From: Bordetella parapertussis
GTDB lineage: Bacteria > Pseudomonadota > Gammaproteobacteria > Burkholderiales > Burkholderiaceae_C
Direction of reading: 5' to 3'
Length of the DNA stretch: 15,530 nucleotides
Assembly: GCA_945901125.1 (NCBI GenBank)
Contig: CAMDKD010000053.1
Location: forward strand, 1-15,530
Positions 6,120 through 13,399 of the stretch are shown in pieces. The notes below the pieces were generated by a model. That model did no database searches. It was not told the DNA's origin and saw nothing but the letters and a program-made list of their open reading frames with translations. The position numbers and the translations under genes were made by a program. The stretch's first letter is position 1. Every line of letters starts with the position of its first letter.

Positions 6120-7899
6120 GCGCACCCCCTTGTCACCGCAAATAAGCAGCAGCTGGTTTAACCGTCTGCCTGCCCACTGGGTGAGCGCTCAGGGGCAGTT
6201 TTACATGGGTTTTACGTTTTGTCTGGCCTTGATGAGCTGGGTACTGGGCAGCCTGTCGCCGGACGCGGTCGATAGTCACAACGCGCATGTGCTGAGCCTC
6301 ATCATTCTGGCGCTGATGCTGCTTTATGCAGTCGGGTTGCCGCTGCGCTGGAGTCTTAACGGCGCACTGGCTTATGCATTCTTTCACTTGGTGCGCGAAT
6401 CCCTGCACACCGGCGGCTTGTTTTCGAATTCACTGAACTGGATGGTCATGCTGCCCATGATTTCCCTGTTTTTGATCGGTTTTGCCGAAGGCATTTTCTG
6501 GCTGGCGGTCTGTCTGCTGTGCTTGATGGGCATGGCCTTGGGCGCCTGGCAGGGCTGGATACCGGCTATTTACGTCGCCACGCCTCAAATGCTGCGGCAA
6601 AACGCCTGGAACGATGTGGCCATCAGTATCTTCATGCTGTCGCTGCCCTTGATTTACCACCGCATGTATTTGCGTAACCTGCGCTTGAGCGAAGAGCGGC
6701 AAGTGCATTTGCTGCAAAAGCGCACCGAGCTTCTGCGCGCGCAGTCCATCAAAGACAATTTCATCGCCTTGCTCAGCCACGAACTGCGCACGCCGATGAA
6801 CGCCATCATCGGGTTCAGCGATCTGCTGCGCCAGCATGTCAAGCAACGCCCGCGCGCGCTGGAGTTGGCCGAACTGGTTCAGCAGTCCAGCGATCACCTG
6901 ATGACGGTCATCAACGACGTGTTGGATTTCTCGCAACTGCAACGCGGACAACTGCAAGTGAGGCAGGAGCCGTTCGAGCTCATGGCCACGGTGCGCGCTG
7001 CGTTCAATCTGTTCCAGCAACGGGTGAACAGCATGCAAATCCGCTACAGCATCGAGGCCGCCGACACACTGCCGACGTGGGTGGTGTCCGACCGGCACCG
7101 GGTCATGCAAGTGCTAGTCAATCTGCTGGGAAATGCCATCAAATTTACCCACCAAGGAACGGTTAGCTTGCATGTCGAGCGCCGCGCCGATCAACTGCTG
7201 TTTTCAGTGACAGACACCGGCATCGGTATTGCACCCGGGCGATTAGACAAAATCTTTGAGCGTTTCGAGCAAGCCAGCAGCGACACCGCCTCGGCTTACG
7301 GGGGCAACGGACTGGGCCTGGCCATCAGCCGCAACCTGGTGAAACTGCTGGGCGGAAACATAGGCGTGGACAGCCAACCCGGCAAAGGTTCACGTTTCTG
7401 GTTCAGCTTGCCGCTGGTGATCACCGAGGCGCCGGGCCAGCCCAAAGGGGACGACCCGGGCAGCAATCAATTGCAAGCATTTGCGGTGCGCTTTCTGGTG
7501 GTCGACGACAGCGCGGTCAACCGCTTGCTGGCCTGTCAGGTGGTCAAGTCCCATTGGCCGCAAGCCGTCATGGTGCAAGCCGGTAACGGCCAGGAGGCGT
7601 TGAATGCCTTGCAGAAAGACAGCTTTGACATGGTGCTCATGGACATGCTGATGCCGGTGATGGACGGCATAGAAGCCACCCGCCGCTTGCGCACCGAGTG
7701 GCCGTCACCGCAAAAAGAATTGCCGGTGCTGGTGCTGACTGCGAATGTGAGCAGCGAAGACCACCAGCGCTGCGTCGATGTCGGCGCCAATGCCCTGATA
7801 CTCAAACCTTTTGACCGGCAGCAGTTGTGCGCCCTGATTGAGGAGCATTTGCTGCTGTCGCCGGCCTTTTTGAATCGCCTGAATACGAGCTTGCGTTAA
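6112..7899 (+). CDS. membrane hybrid sensor histidine kinase with C-terminal receiver, paralogue of the preceding one
   Basis: A 595-residue hybrid kinase with the same architecture as its upstream neighbour: about six membrane helices in residues 28-185, a linker, HisKA with H223 in LSHELRTPMNAIIGF, HATPase_c with N341, DTGIGIAPG (368-376) and GGNGLGLAI (397-405), then a receiver (about 458-580). The receiver has D465/D466, phospho-acceptor D511 in VLMDMLMPVMDG, T543 and K565. All catalytic positions are present in both proteins. The membrane domains align without gaps over 59 residues starting at GGLFS (residue 95 in the first, 101 in this one) with 20 identities by my hand count. This points to an old tandem duplication. 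No Hpt, DNA-binding or effector domain is attached. It ends 22 nt from the convergent glcF stop, with no visible terminator between them. Confidence 0.93.
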   Translation: MAERTPLSPQISSSWFNRLPAHWVSAQGQFYMGFTFCLALMSWVLGSLSPDAVDSHNAHVLSLIILALMLLYAVGLPLRWSLNGALAYAFFHLVRESLHTGGLFSNSLNWMVMLPMISLFLIGFAEGIFWLAVCLLCLMGMALGAWQGWIPAIYVATPQMLRQNAWNDVAISIFMLSLPLIYHRMYLRNLRLSEERQVHLLQKRTELLRAQSIKDNFIALLSHELRTPMNAIIGFSDLLRQHVKQRPRALELAELVQQSSDHLMTVINDVLDFSQLQRGQLQVRQEPFELMATVRAAFNLFQQRVNSMQIRYSIEAADTLPTWVVSDRHRVMQVLVNLLGNAIKFTHQGTVSLHVERRADQLLFSVTDTGIGIAPGRLDKIFERFEQASSDTASAYGGNGLGLAISRNLVKLLGGNIGVDSQPGKGSRFWFSLPLVITEAPGQPKGDDPGSNQLQAFAVRFLVVDDSAVNRLLACQVVKSHWPQAVMVQAGNGQEALNALQKDSFDMVLMDMLMPVMDGIEATRRLRTEWPSPQKELPVLVLTANVSSEDHQRCVDVGANALILKPFDRQQLCALIEEHLLLSPAFLNRLNTSLR

Positions 7900-7921
7900 A
7901 CAGCGATAGTAGTCATCAGTT

Positions 7922-9154
7922 TTAGACCAGCGCCGCGTCCAGCATTTCCACCCAATGCCGCACCGGCACTTGCGTGCCGCTTTGCAAATGCGTGATGCAC
8001 CCTATGTTGGCGCTCAATATGGCCTGTGGTTGCATCTCGTTCAAATTTCCAAGCTTGCGATCCCGCAATTGGGTGGCAATGACAGGTTGCAGCACACTGT
8101 AAGTACCGGCCGAGCCGCAACATAAATGCGCTTCCGTGTTGGCCACTTTCAAGGTGAACCCCAGCTGGTTCAAATGGGTTTCTACACCGCCCTTTAATTG
8201 TTGCCCGTGTTGCAGGGTGCAAGGCGGGTGAAACGCCATCAAGCCTTGCGCTTGCGCGGTCTGCGGCTGTATGCGTTGGCGCAAGGCGGGCAGCAAATCA
8301 GGCAACAACTCGCTCAGGTCTTTGGTCAGCTCGCTGATGCGTTTGGCTTTGTCTGCATACGTGGCGTCGTTGCGCAAAATATGCCCGTAGTCTTTGACGG
8401 TGACGCCGCAGCCCGAAGCATTCATCACAATCGCTTCGGCCCCGTTGGTGACATGCGGCCACCAGGCGTCGATGTTGTTTTTCATTTGAACTATGGCTGC
8501 GTCCTGGTCATTCAAATGGAATTTGACGCCGCCGCAACAACCGGCCAAAGGCTCGACCACGGTTTGTATGCCGCAGGCGTCAAGCACGCGCGCAGTGGCG
8601 CTGTTGATGTTGGGACTCATGGCCGGTTGCACGCAACCGGCCAGCAACAGCACTTTGCGCTCATGTGTTTGTGTCGGCAAATTCCCGCTGCTGCGCGCTT
8701 CGGGCACCTTGGCCTTGATGCTGCCGGGTAAGAGGCCGCGCAGCATTTGGCCGGTTTTCATGGCGGGTGCGAACAGCGCAGAGTTCAAGCCTTCTTTCAG
8801 TGCCCAGCGCACCGCCTGTTCTGTCGCGGGCCGGGGAACTTTTTCGTCCACCAGTTTGCGCCCTATATCGACCAAATGGCCGTACTGCACGCCACTGGGA
8901 CACGTGGTTTCGCAGTTGCGGCATGTCAGGCAACGATCCAGATGAAGCTGCGTATCGCGTGTCGGCGTGACGCCTTCCAGCACCTGCTTGATCAGGTAAA
9001 TGCGCCCGCGCGGTCCGTCGAGTTCATCGCCCAATAACTGGTAGGTCGGACAGGTGGCGGTACAAAAACCGCAATGCACACATTTGCGCAATATGGCTTC
9101 GGCTTCCTGTCCGTCAGCCGTGTCCCGGTATTCAGGTGAGAGATTGGTTTGCAT
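7922..9154 (-). CDS. glcF: glycolate dehydrogenase iron-sulfur subunit GlcF
   Basis: The electron-transfer subunit of membrane-associated glycolate dehydrogenase (GlcDEF), which oxidises glycolate to glyoxylate and passes electrons to the respiratory chain. The 410-residue length fits the family. Two ferredoxin-type 4Fe-4S motifs are seen: C25, C28, C31 and C35, then C75, C78, C81 and C85. Two cysteine-rich CCG domains follow, with GCCGG in the first and HLCCGSAGTY in the second. The start lies 5 nt after the glcE stop, so the two genes are co-transcribed. The ribosome-binding site is weak, which fits translational coupling. A related Fe-S/CCG protein such as LutA is less likely, given the two ferredoxin motifs and the fused length. 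Confidence 0.95.
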   Translation of the reverse strand: MQTNLSPEYRDTADGQEAEAILRKCVHCGFCTATCPTYQLLGDELDGPRGRIYLIKQVLEGVTPTRDTQLHLDRCLTCRNCETTCPSGVQYGHLVDIGRKLVDEKVPRPATEQAVRWALKEGLNSALFAPAMKTGQMLRGLLPGSIKAKVPEARSSGNLPTQTHERKVLLLAGCVQPAMSPNINSATARVLDACGIQTVVEPLAGCCGGVKFHLNDQDAAIVQMKNNIDAWWPHVTNGAEAIVMNASGCGVTVKDYGHILRNDATYADKAKRISELTKDLSELLPDLLPALRQRIQPQTAQAQGLMAFHPPCTLQHGQQLKGGVETHLNQLGFTLKVANTEAHLCCGSAGTYSVLQPVIATQLRDRKLGNLNEMQPQAILSANIGCITHLQSGTQVPVRHWVEMLDAALV

Positions 9155-9159
9155 GTGAT

Positions 9160-10293
9160 TTAAATACCTAAGCGTCCGGTGTTGAACACACCATGCGGAT
9201 CAAATTGTTTTTGCAATTCTCGTTGTATGCGCTGCTGCACCACGGGCAATTCAGAAAACACCTTGGTGTCTGGTGCTTGCGTTTGCGCCCGCCGGAACAA
9301 GGTGGCATGACCACCTGCCTGCTGTGCGGCCTGGCGCAACTGCGCGCAAGCTGACCAGGGCGCGCGCAACCAACGCAAGCCGCCGTGCCATTCAACACAC
9401 GCAGGGTAGGGCAGGTCTAGCAACGGTGTGGTTTGCTGCAGGCTTAAACGCCACACACACATGTCTGTCAAAGCGTCTGTGAAAAACGCCAGTGTTTGCT
9501 CCCGGGTCGCGCGCCAGTGTTGCGCGGCCTGCGGCGCGTCCATGCGCGCGGCGCTGCCGCCCAGCGTATGCACATCGGTCATCATGCGCGGGCATGCGGC
9601 TTCGACCGCAGCAACAGCACCGCGTAAACGCACAAACAACACACCATTCGTCGCCCCGCTGCTGCTATCGGACAACCAAACGCTGGCGTTCAAGGGCAAG
9701 GCCTGCGCGCCCCAGCGGTGCAACTGGCTCAAAGCCTGGGCTTGCGACAAGTGACACACCAGCGTCGCTTCAGCAGGTGCAACCGGCAACACTTTGAGCG
9801 ACACCTCGGTGATGATGCCAAGCGTTCCCATGCTGCCTGCCAACACACGCGACACGTCGTAACCGGCGACGTTTTTCATCACCTGCCCGCCAAAAGTAAG
9901 CTCTTCGCCCAGGCCGTTGATCAGCTTGGCACCCAGTACATGGTCTCGCACGCCGCCAACACTGGCGCGCGCTGGACCGGCCAAACCTGCGGCCACCATG
10001 CCGCCCACAGTCGCTGATGCGCCGAAATGCGGCGGTTCATATGCCAGGCATTGCCCGCGGGTTGACAACAATTGCTCGAGTTCGGCAAGCAAAGTGCCGC
10101 AGCGAACAGTCACCACCAACTCACTCGGCTCGTAGCTGACGACGCCTTCATATTCGCTTGTGTCCAGCACATTCAACGAAGCCGTGTGTTCACCATAAAA
10201 ATGTTTGGTGTTGCCGCCTTGTATGCGCAAGGTTTGACCAGTTGCGATGGCCTGTTTGATGCGTTCTTTGAATATTGAAATCACTGAATCCAT
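9160..10293 (-). CDS. glcE: glycolate dehydrogenase FAD-binding subunit GlcE
   Basis: The second flavin-type subunit of GlcDEF. The 377-residue protein is an FAD_binding_4 family member. The FAD-binding core is visible at about residues 88-160, including PPHFGASATVGGMVAAG, the GGVRDHVLG segment (113-121), NVAGYDVSRVLAGS (141-154) and GTLGIITEVSLK (156-167). The C-terminal third is less conserved, and the protein ends FDPHGVFNTGRLGI, the usual GlcD/GlcE ending. No clear Shine-Dalgarno precedes the ATG at 10291-10293. Its upstream neighbour is gap, not glcD, and a terminator lies between them, so a promoter must fall in the short 10294-10344 spacer or transcription must leak through the terminator. 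The catalytic GlcD subunit is expected elsewhere in the genome. Confidence 0.93.
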   Translation of the reverse strand: MDSVISIFKERIKQAIATGQTLRIQGGNTKHFYGEHTASLNVLDTSEYEGVVSYEPSELVVTVRCGTLLAELEQLLSTRGQCLAYEPPHFGASATVGGMVAAGLAGPARASVGGVRDHVLGAKLINGLGEELTFGGQVMKNVAGYDVSRVLAGSMGTLGIITEVSLKVLPVAPAEATLVCHLSQAQALSQLHRWGAQALPLNASVWLSDSSSGATNGVLFVRLRGAVAAVEAACPRMMTDVHTLGGSAARMDAPQAAQHWRATREQTLAFFTDALTDMCVWRLSLQQTTPLLDLPYPACVEWHGGLRWLRAPWSACAQLRQAAQQAGGHATLFRRAQTQAPDTKVFSELPVVQQRIQRELQKQFDPHGVFNTGRLGI

Positions 10294-10343
10294 GCGTTGA
10301 TGTTAGCGGTTGTAGGTATTTGGCGTGCGTAGTGGATAGACGC

Positions 10344-10370
10344 AATAAAAAGCGCCCCGCAGGGCGCTTT
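10344..10370 (-). terminator. rho-independent terminator of gap
   Basis: Read on the minus strand, AAAGCGCCC (10362-10370) and GGGCGCTTT (10349-10357) pair perfectly around a 4-base loop (10358-10361). The stem is followed by TTATT, so a T-rich tail is present. It begins about 20 nt after the gap stop codon and should separate gap from glcE. Confidence 0.9.
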
Positions 10371-10389
10371 GGCAAAACACGTGAGAGAC

Positions 10390-11388
10390 TTATTTGGCAA
10401 TGACGCGAACCATCTCCAGGCATTTGTTGGAGTAACCCCATTCGTTGTCGTACCAGCTGACCACTTTGACGAAGGTGCTGTCCAGCGCAATGCCTGCGTC
10501 TGCATCAAACACACTGGTGCAAGGCTCGCCACGGAAATCGGTGGCCACCACTTTGTCTTCGGTGTAGCCGAGCACACCTTTCAACGCGCCCTGGCTTTGC
10601 GCTTTCATTTCGGCGCAAATCTCGGCGTAGCTGGCGGGCTTTTCCAACTCGACGGTCAAGTCAACGACTGACACATCAGAGGTGGGCACGCGAAAGGACA
10701 TGCCGGTGAGTTTTTTGTTCAGCGCAGGAATCACCACGCCAACCGCTTTGGCGGCGCCGGTGCTGGAAGGAATGATGTTTTCCAAAATGCCGCGGCCACC
10801 GCGCCAGTCTTTGTTGGACGGGCCGTCCACGGTTTTTTGCGTGGCTGTGGCTGCGTGCACCGTGGTCATCAGGCCGCGCTTGATGCCCCATTTGTCATTC
10901 AATACTTTGGCCACAGGGGCCAGGCAGTTGGTGGTGCAAGAAGCATTAGACACAATGGTTTGACCGGCGTAAGTGCTGTGATTCACGCCAAACACAAACA
11001 TGGGCGTGTCGTCTTTGGAAGGCGCTGACAGCAGCACTTTTTTCGCACCGGCGGCCAAATGCTTTTCTGCGGTGGGTTTGTCCAAAAACAAACCGGTGGC
11101 TTCGATGACGATGTCCGCGCCGACTTCATTCCATTTCAAGGCCGAAGGATCACGCTCCTGCGTCAAGCGGATTTTTTTACCGTTCACCACCAACACGCCG
11201 TTGTCGACAGACACATCACCCTTGAAGCGGCCGTGCACGCTGTCGTACTTCAACATGTAAGCCAGGTAATCCGGCTCTAGCAAATCGTTGATGGCGACGA
11301 TTTCAATGTCGTTGAAGTTTTGAACGGCAGCACGAAACACCATGCGACCTATGCGTCCGAATCCGTTGATACCTACTTTGATAGCCAT
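10390..11388 (-). CDS. gap: type I glyceraldehyde-3-phosphate dehydrogenase
   Basis: Cytoplasmic GAPDH, which reversibly oxidises glyceraldehyde-3-phosphate to 1,3-bisphosphoglycerate in glycolysis and gluconeogenesis. The 332-residue product begins MAIKVGINGFGRIGRMVFRA, the classic Rossmann N-terminus. Catalytic C151 lies in SNASCTTNCLAP and H178 in TTVHAATATQ; SWYDNEWGYS is near the C-terminus. The open frame continues upstream to 11466, but those 26 residues overlap the endonuclease gene and resemble nothing. The start at 11386-11388 has an AGGAG site five bases before it. The gene lies 19 nt downstream of the endonuclease stop and ends in a strong terminator. It probably shared a transcript with tkt before the R-M genes inserted. 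Cofactor preference (NAD) is inferred. Confidence 0.97.
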   Translation of the reverse strand: MAIKVGINGFGRIGRMVFRAAVQNFNDIEIVAINDLLEPDYLAYMLKYDSVHGRFKGDVSVDNGVLVVNGKKIRLTQERDPSALKWNEVGADIVIEATGLFLDKPTAEKHLAAGAKKVLLSAPSKDDTPMFVFGVNHSTYAGQTIVSNASCTTNCLAPVAKVLNDKWGIKRGLMTTVHAATATQKTVDGPSNKDWRGGRGILENIIPSSTGAAKAVGVVIPALNKKLTGMSFRVPTSDVSVVDLTVELEKPASYAEICAEMKAQSQGALKGVLGYTEDKVVATDFRGEPCTSVFDADAGIALDSTFVKVVSWYDNEWGYSNKCLEMVRVIAK

Positions 11389-11393
11389 AAGAT

Positions 11394-11398
11394 CTCCT
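11394..11398 (-). promoter_or_regulatory. Shine-Dalgarno that fixes the gap start
   Basis: AGGAG on the minus strand, five bases before the ATG at 11386-11388. It is the strongest ribosome-binding site in the window and rejects the longer frame starting inside the endonuclease gene. Confidence 0.85.
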
Positions 11399-11407
11399 AT
11401 TTGTGAG

Positions 11408-12196
11408 TTAAGTTGATGAACTGGGTTTATTTTGCTTAGAGGTTTTTTTCGGCTTATCAGTGGCACTATTAAAAATAACCACCTTTTCCCAAAGAATTAT
11501 TCCTTTGGGTGAAACATAGTCGATCATAAATTCTCTAAGCAATTGCTGGTGCTTATTTTCAAAGGCATCTTTGTAAAGTGATCCATGTGTATTTGCAAAA
11601 CTTTCCATGGCTATAGATATGCGCAAGTAAAAATTTGACTCGCCAGTTAATGTTTCCCAAAAAGCTTGTCCAGCTAATTTTTCGATCACTGTGTCTTTTT
11701 TACTTGTTTTCCGTCCATAGCCAAATCCAATAATCGGACGAAATAATTTGTTGATTTTTTTGAGTCTTGCTTGAAGCGCTTGAAACTCACCAGACTGTCC
11801 TTTTGCACTTTGCGAATTTAAAATATTTTTATTAGATTTAACTGAAATTGCCAAGTACGCAGATGCAGTTTCTATAGCAATATCTTGACCGGCGCTTGCG
11901 CCGACAGATACTTGCCATTGTTCGCCTAAAGAAACCTTTCTATTTTGAGCAGAAAATACGGCTAAAGGCTCTATGAAATCATTGCCAAATATTGTTTCAT
12001 CTGAACTCGAGGCATACGCAATCAATAATTGACCTATAAATTCAGAGGAATCAGTAAAACCTAATGCACGATAAAGATAGGGGTTTTTATTTAACAATTT
12101 CCCTAAAGTTAGCCTTTCCAAGGCCCCAAATCTTTTTGCATACAGAATCTCTAATAAACGACCTACTTCTGTATTTAATCTTGAATCAGAGATCAT
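11408..12196 (-). CDS. type II restriction endonuclease, EcoO109I/PmeII-like PD-(D/E)XK protein
   Basis: Predicted to cut DNA at the site protected by the adjacent methyltransferase. The 262-residue product shows the pattern I associate with the EcoO109I/PmeII-like family: NPYLYRA (38-44), SSDETIFGN (64-72) followed by EPLA (76-79), a catalytic strand with D105 (QDIAIE) and ISVK (117-120), then GFGYGRK (157-163) and GQAFWETLTG (176-185). D105, K120 and E67 or E76 are the probable metal-binding and catalytic residues; the usual acidic residue two before the lysine is S118 here. The tail after about 245 is lysine- and serine-rich and probably disordered. It starts inside the end of the methyltransferase gene (11-nt overlap). 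GC is very low (28% and 33% in two counted 60-base lines). The family call is from memory of motifs; the recognition site is unknown. Confidence 0.8.
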   Translation of the reverse strand: MISDSRLNTEVGRLLEILYAKRFGALERLTLGKLLNKNPYLYRALGFTDSSEFIGQLLIAYASSSDETIFGNDFIEPLAVFSAQNRKVSLGEQWQVSVGASAGQDIAIETASAYLAISVKSNKNILNSQSAKGQSGEFQALQARLKKINKLFRPIIGFGYGRKTSKKDTVIEKLAGQAFWETLTGESNFYLRISIAMESFANTHGSLYKDAFENKHQQLLREFMIDYVSPKGIILWEKVVIFNSATDKPKKTSKQNKPSSST

Positions 12197-13385
12197 TTTC
12201 TAACGCTTCCGATTCGATGGCAAATTGATTATGAACCGATGTTCCGCGCATTCTTTTGGCATGAACCTGCGCATTACCAAGCGCAACAGCCTTCAACATT
12301 TCTCCGATGGCACGCCCTAGGGGGATAGGCACAGCATTGCCAATTTGACGATAGCAGTCTGTCGTTTTTCCTTCAATTTTCCAATCATCTGGAAACTGTT
12401 GAATTCGAGCATATTCGCGGACAGAAAGTGGGCGCAATTCTGTAGGATGACAAAGCATTGTCGCCTTTTGAATTGGACTCGTGACTAATGTAGGCGATGG
12501 CTCATGGCTATTTAAGCGTCTATAAAAACCTACTTTTCCCCCGCCAGAATGAAAGGCCCCACCCATAGCTTCTTCAATCAGGTCTTTGGGTAGGTTTTTC
12601 CAATTACCACCTTCAGGCAATAAAGCCAAAAATCTCATGATATTCGGAGAAAATTTTGCGCAATCCCCGCCCACATCTAAATTAGCTATTGCATCTCCAA
12701 GCGTTTTCCAACGCATATTTGGGTTTTGATGTTTAGGAAAATGCGAAGGAATCGGAAGAAAGATATTTTCACCATCTCGACTGCCAATAATTACCAAACG
12801 TTCACGAAATTGAGGGGTTCCATAATGAACAGCATCTAAGACACCGTGCGTAGTTTTATATCCGATTTGATGAAAACGGCTTAATATGTCATCTAAAAGT
12901 GGTGGAGAGTTTTTATCTCCAGGTATCGACGGCATTGACGCCAATCCCTTCACATTTTCCATCACAAAAAATCGCGGCTTTATAGCTTTAACAACTTTTA
13001 TAAATTGTTGATAAAGCTGGCCCCTTTCATCAGATACACCCAATCTTTTGCCAGCAGTTGAAAAAGACTGGCACGGCGGCCCGCCGACGACAGCAAATAC
13101 GGATTTACGTTTGACCCCGCTAGCAGCTAATAAAAACTCACACCTAGGATCTTCTGTAACCAGTTCCTCTATATCGCCCTCAACCGCTATATGTTGATTT
13201 CTTCTGATGGTTTCAATGCACCAAGGATCAATGTCTTGAGAAACAGCAACTCGCAACCCAGCTTGATTTAAACCCAAATCGAGTCCCATAGCACCTGAAA
13301 ACAGAGAAATTACGGGATAGGGATGTTCAGCATTAGCCATCAACGCTTCTGCGCTGGGTTGAAATAAAGGAAGTCTGCTGTTCAT
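12186..13385 (-). CDS. DNA (cytosine-5) methyltransferase of a type II R-M system
   Basis: Transfers a methyl group from S-adenosylmethionine to carbon 5 of cytosine in a specific DNA site, protecting it from the linked nuclease. The 399-residue protein has the ordered motifs of C5 methyltransferases: motif I VISLFSGAMGLDLGL (25-39), motif IV GGPPCQSFS with catalytic C105, motif VI FVMENVKGL (140-148), motif VIII QFRERLVIIGSR (192-203), a target-recognition region about 225-310, and motif X YRQIGNAVPIPLG (345-357). The start at 13383-13385 is 14 nt after the tkt stop with no strong ribosome site. A second ATG at residue 16 would still leave motif I intact. It overlaps the endonuclease start by 11 nt, so methylase is made first. 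Target sequence cannot be read from the protein. Confidence 0.95.
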   Translation of the reverse strand: MNSRLPLFQPSAEALMANAEHPYPVISLFSGAMGLDLGLNQAGLRVAVSQDIDPWCIETIRRNQHIAVEGDIEELVTEDPRCEFLLAASGVKRKSVFAVVGGPPCQSFSTAGKRLGVSDERGQLYQQFIKVVKAIKPRFFVMENVKGLASMPSIPGDKNSPPLLDDILSRFHQIGYKTTHGVLDAVHYGTPQFRERLVIIGSRDGENIFLPIPSHFPKHQNPNMRWKTLGDAIANLDVGGDCAKFSPNIMRFLALLPEGGNWKNLPKDLIEEAMGGAFHSGGGKVGFYRRLNSHEPSPTLVTSPIQKATMLCHPTELRPLSVREYARIQQFPDDWKIEGKTTDCYRQIGNAVPIPLGRAIGEMLKAVALGNAQVHAKRMRGTSVHNQFAIESEALENDL

Positions 13386-13391
13386 CTAGAT
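13384..13391. promoter_or_regulatory. palindrome over the methyltransferase start codon
   Basis: ATCTAGAT is a perfect 8-base palindrome that includes the first two bases of the methyltransferase ATG; it is preceded by further A/T-rich sequence. A self-regulatory operator for the methyltransferase is possible, but no separate control gene is present and an 8-base palindrome can occur by chance. Confidence 0.2.
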
Positions 13392-13399
13392 TTATATCT

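Larger units (their letters stand above)
1672..7899 (+). other. probable five-gene operon lplT-DMT-gpx-HK-HK
   Basis: Five same-strand genes are packed with spacings of +3, -4, +21 and -8 nt. No terminator hairpin or promoter-sized gap lies between them. This geometry supports one transcript from the 1541-1671 spacer, although internal promoters inside coding sequence cannot be excluded. The products are three membrane proteins plus a soluble peroxidase and a second membrane kinase, with no obvious single pathway. Confidence 0.6.
11408..13385 (-). other. restriction-modification island between tkt and gap
   Basis: About 2.0 kb holding only the methyltransferase and endonuclease, with lower GC than tkt and gap (28-43% against about 60% in sampled lines). 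No integrase, transposase, tRNA, terminal repeats or target duplication are visible. The boundaries sit almost exactly at the tkt stop and the gap leader. This is consistent with acquisition by homologous recombination or end joining, not by a self-mobile element. Confidence 0.65.

Noticed and set aside
7900..7921. Terminator between the second kinase and glcF
   Set aside because: The 21-22 base gap shows no inverted repeat or T-run; convergent transcription probably ends inside the opposing gene.
11408..11445. T-run with adjacent bases as a terminator after the endonuclease
   Set aside because: The run is on the plus strand and encodes lysines of the endonuclease tail; no stem flanks it on the minus strand.
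11389..11466. Upstream extension of gap by 26 residues
   Set aside because: It overlaps the endonuclease gene and adds a non-conserved N-terminus, whereas the start at 11386-11388 has a strong AGGAG site and gives the classic GAPDH beginning.
13384..13391. Shared AGAT/ATCT sequence at both R-M junctions as a target-site duplication
   Set aside because: Both junctions contain short AGATCT-like palindromes (also 11390-11395), but they are not identical direct copies and are too short to call.
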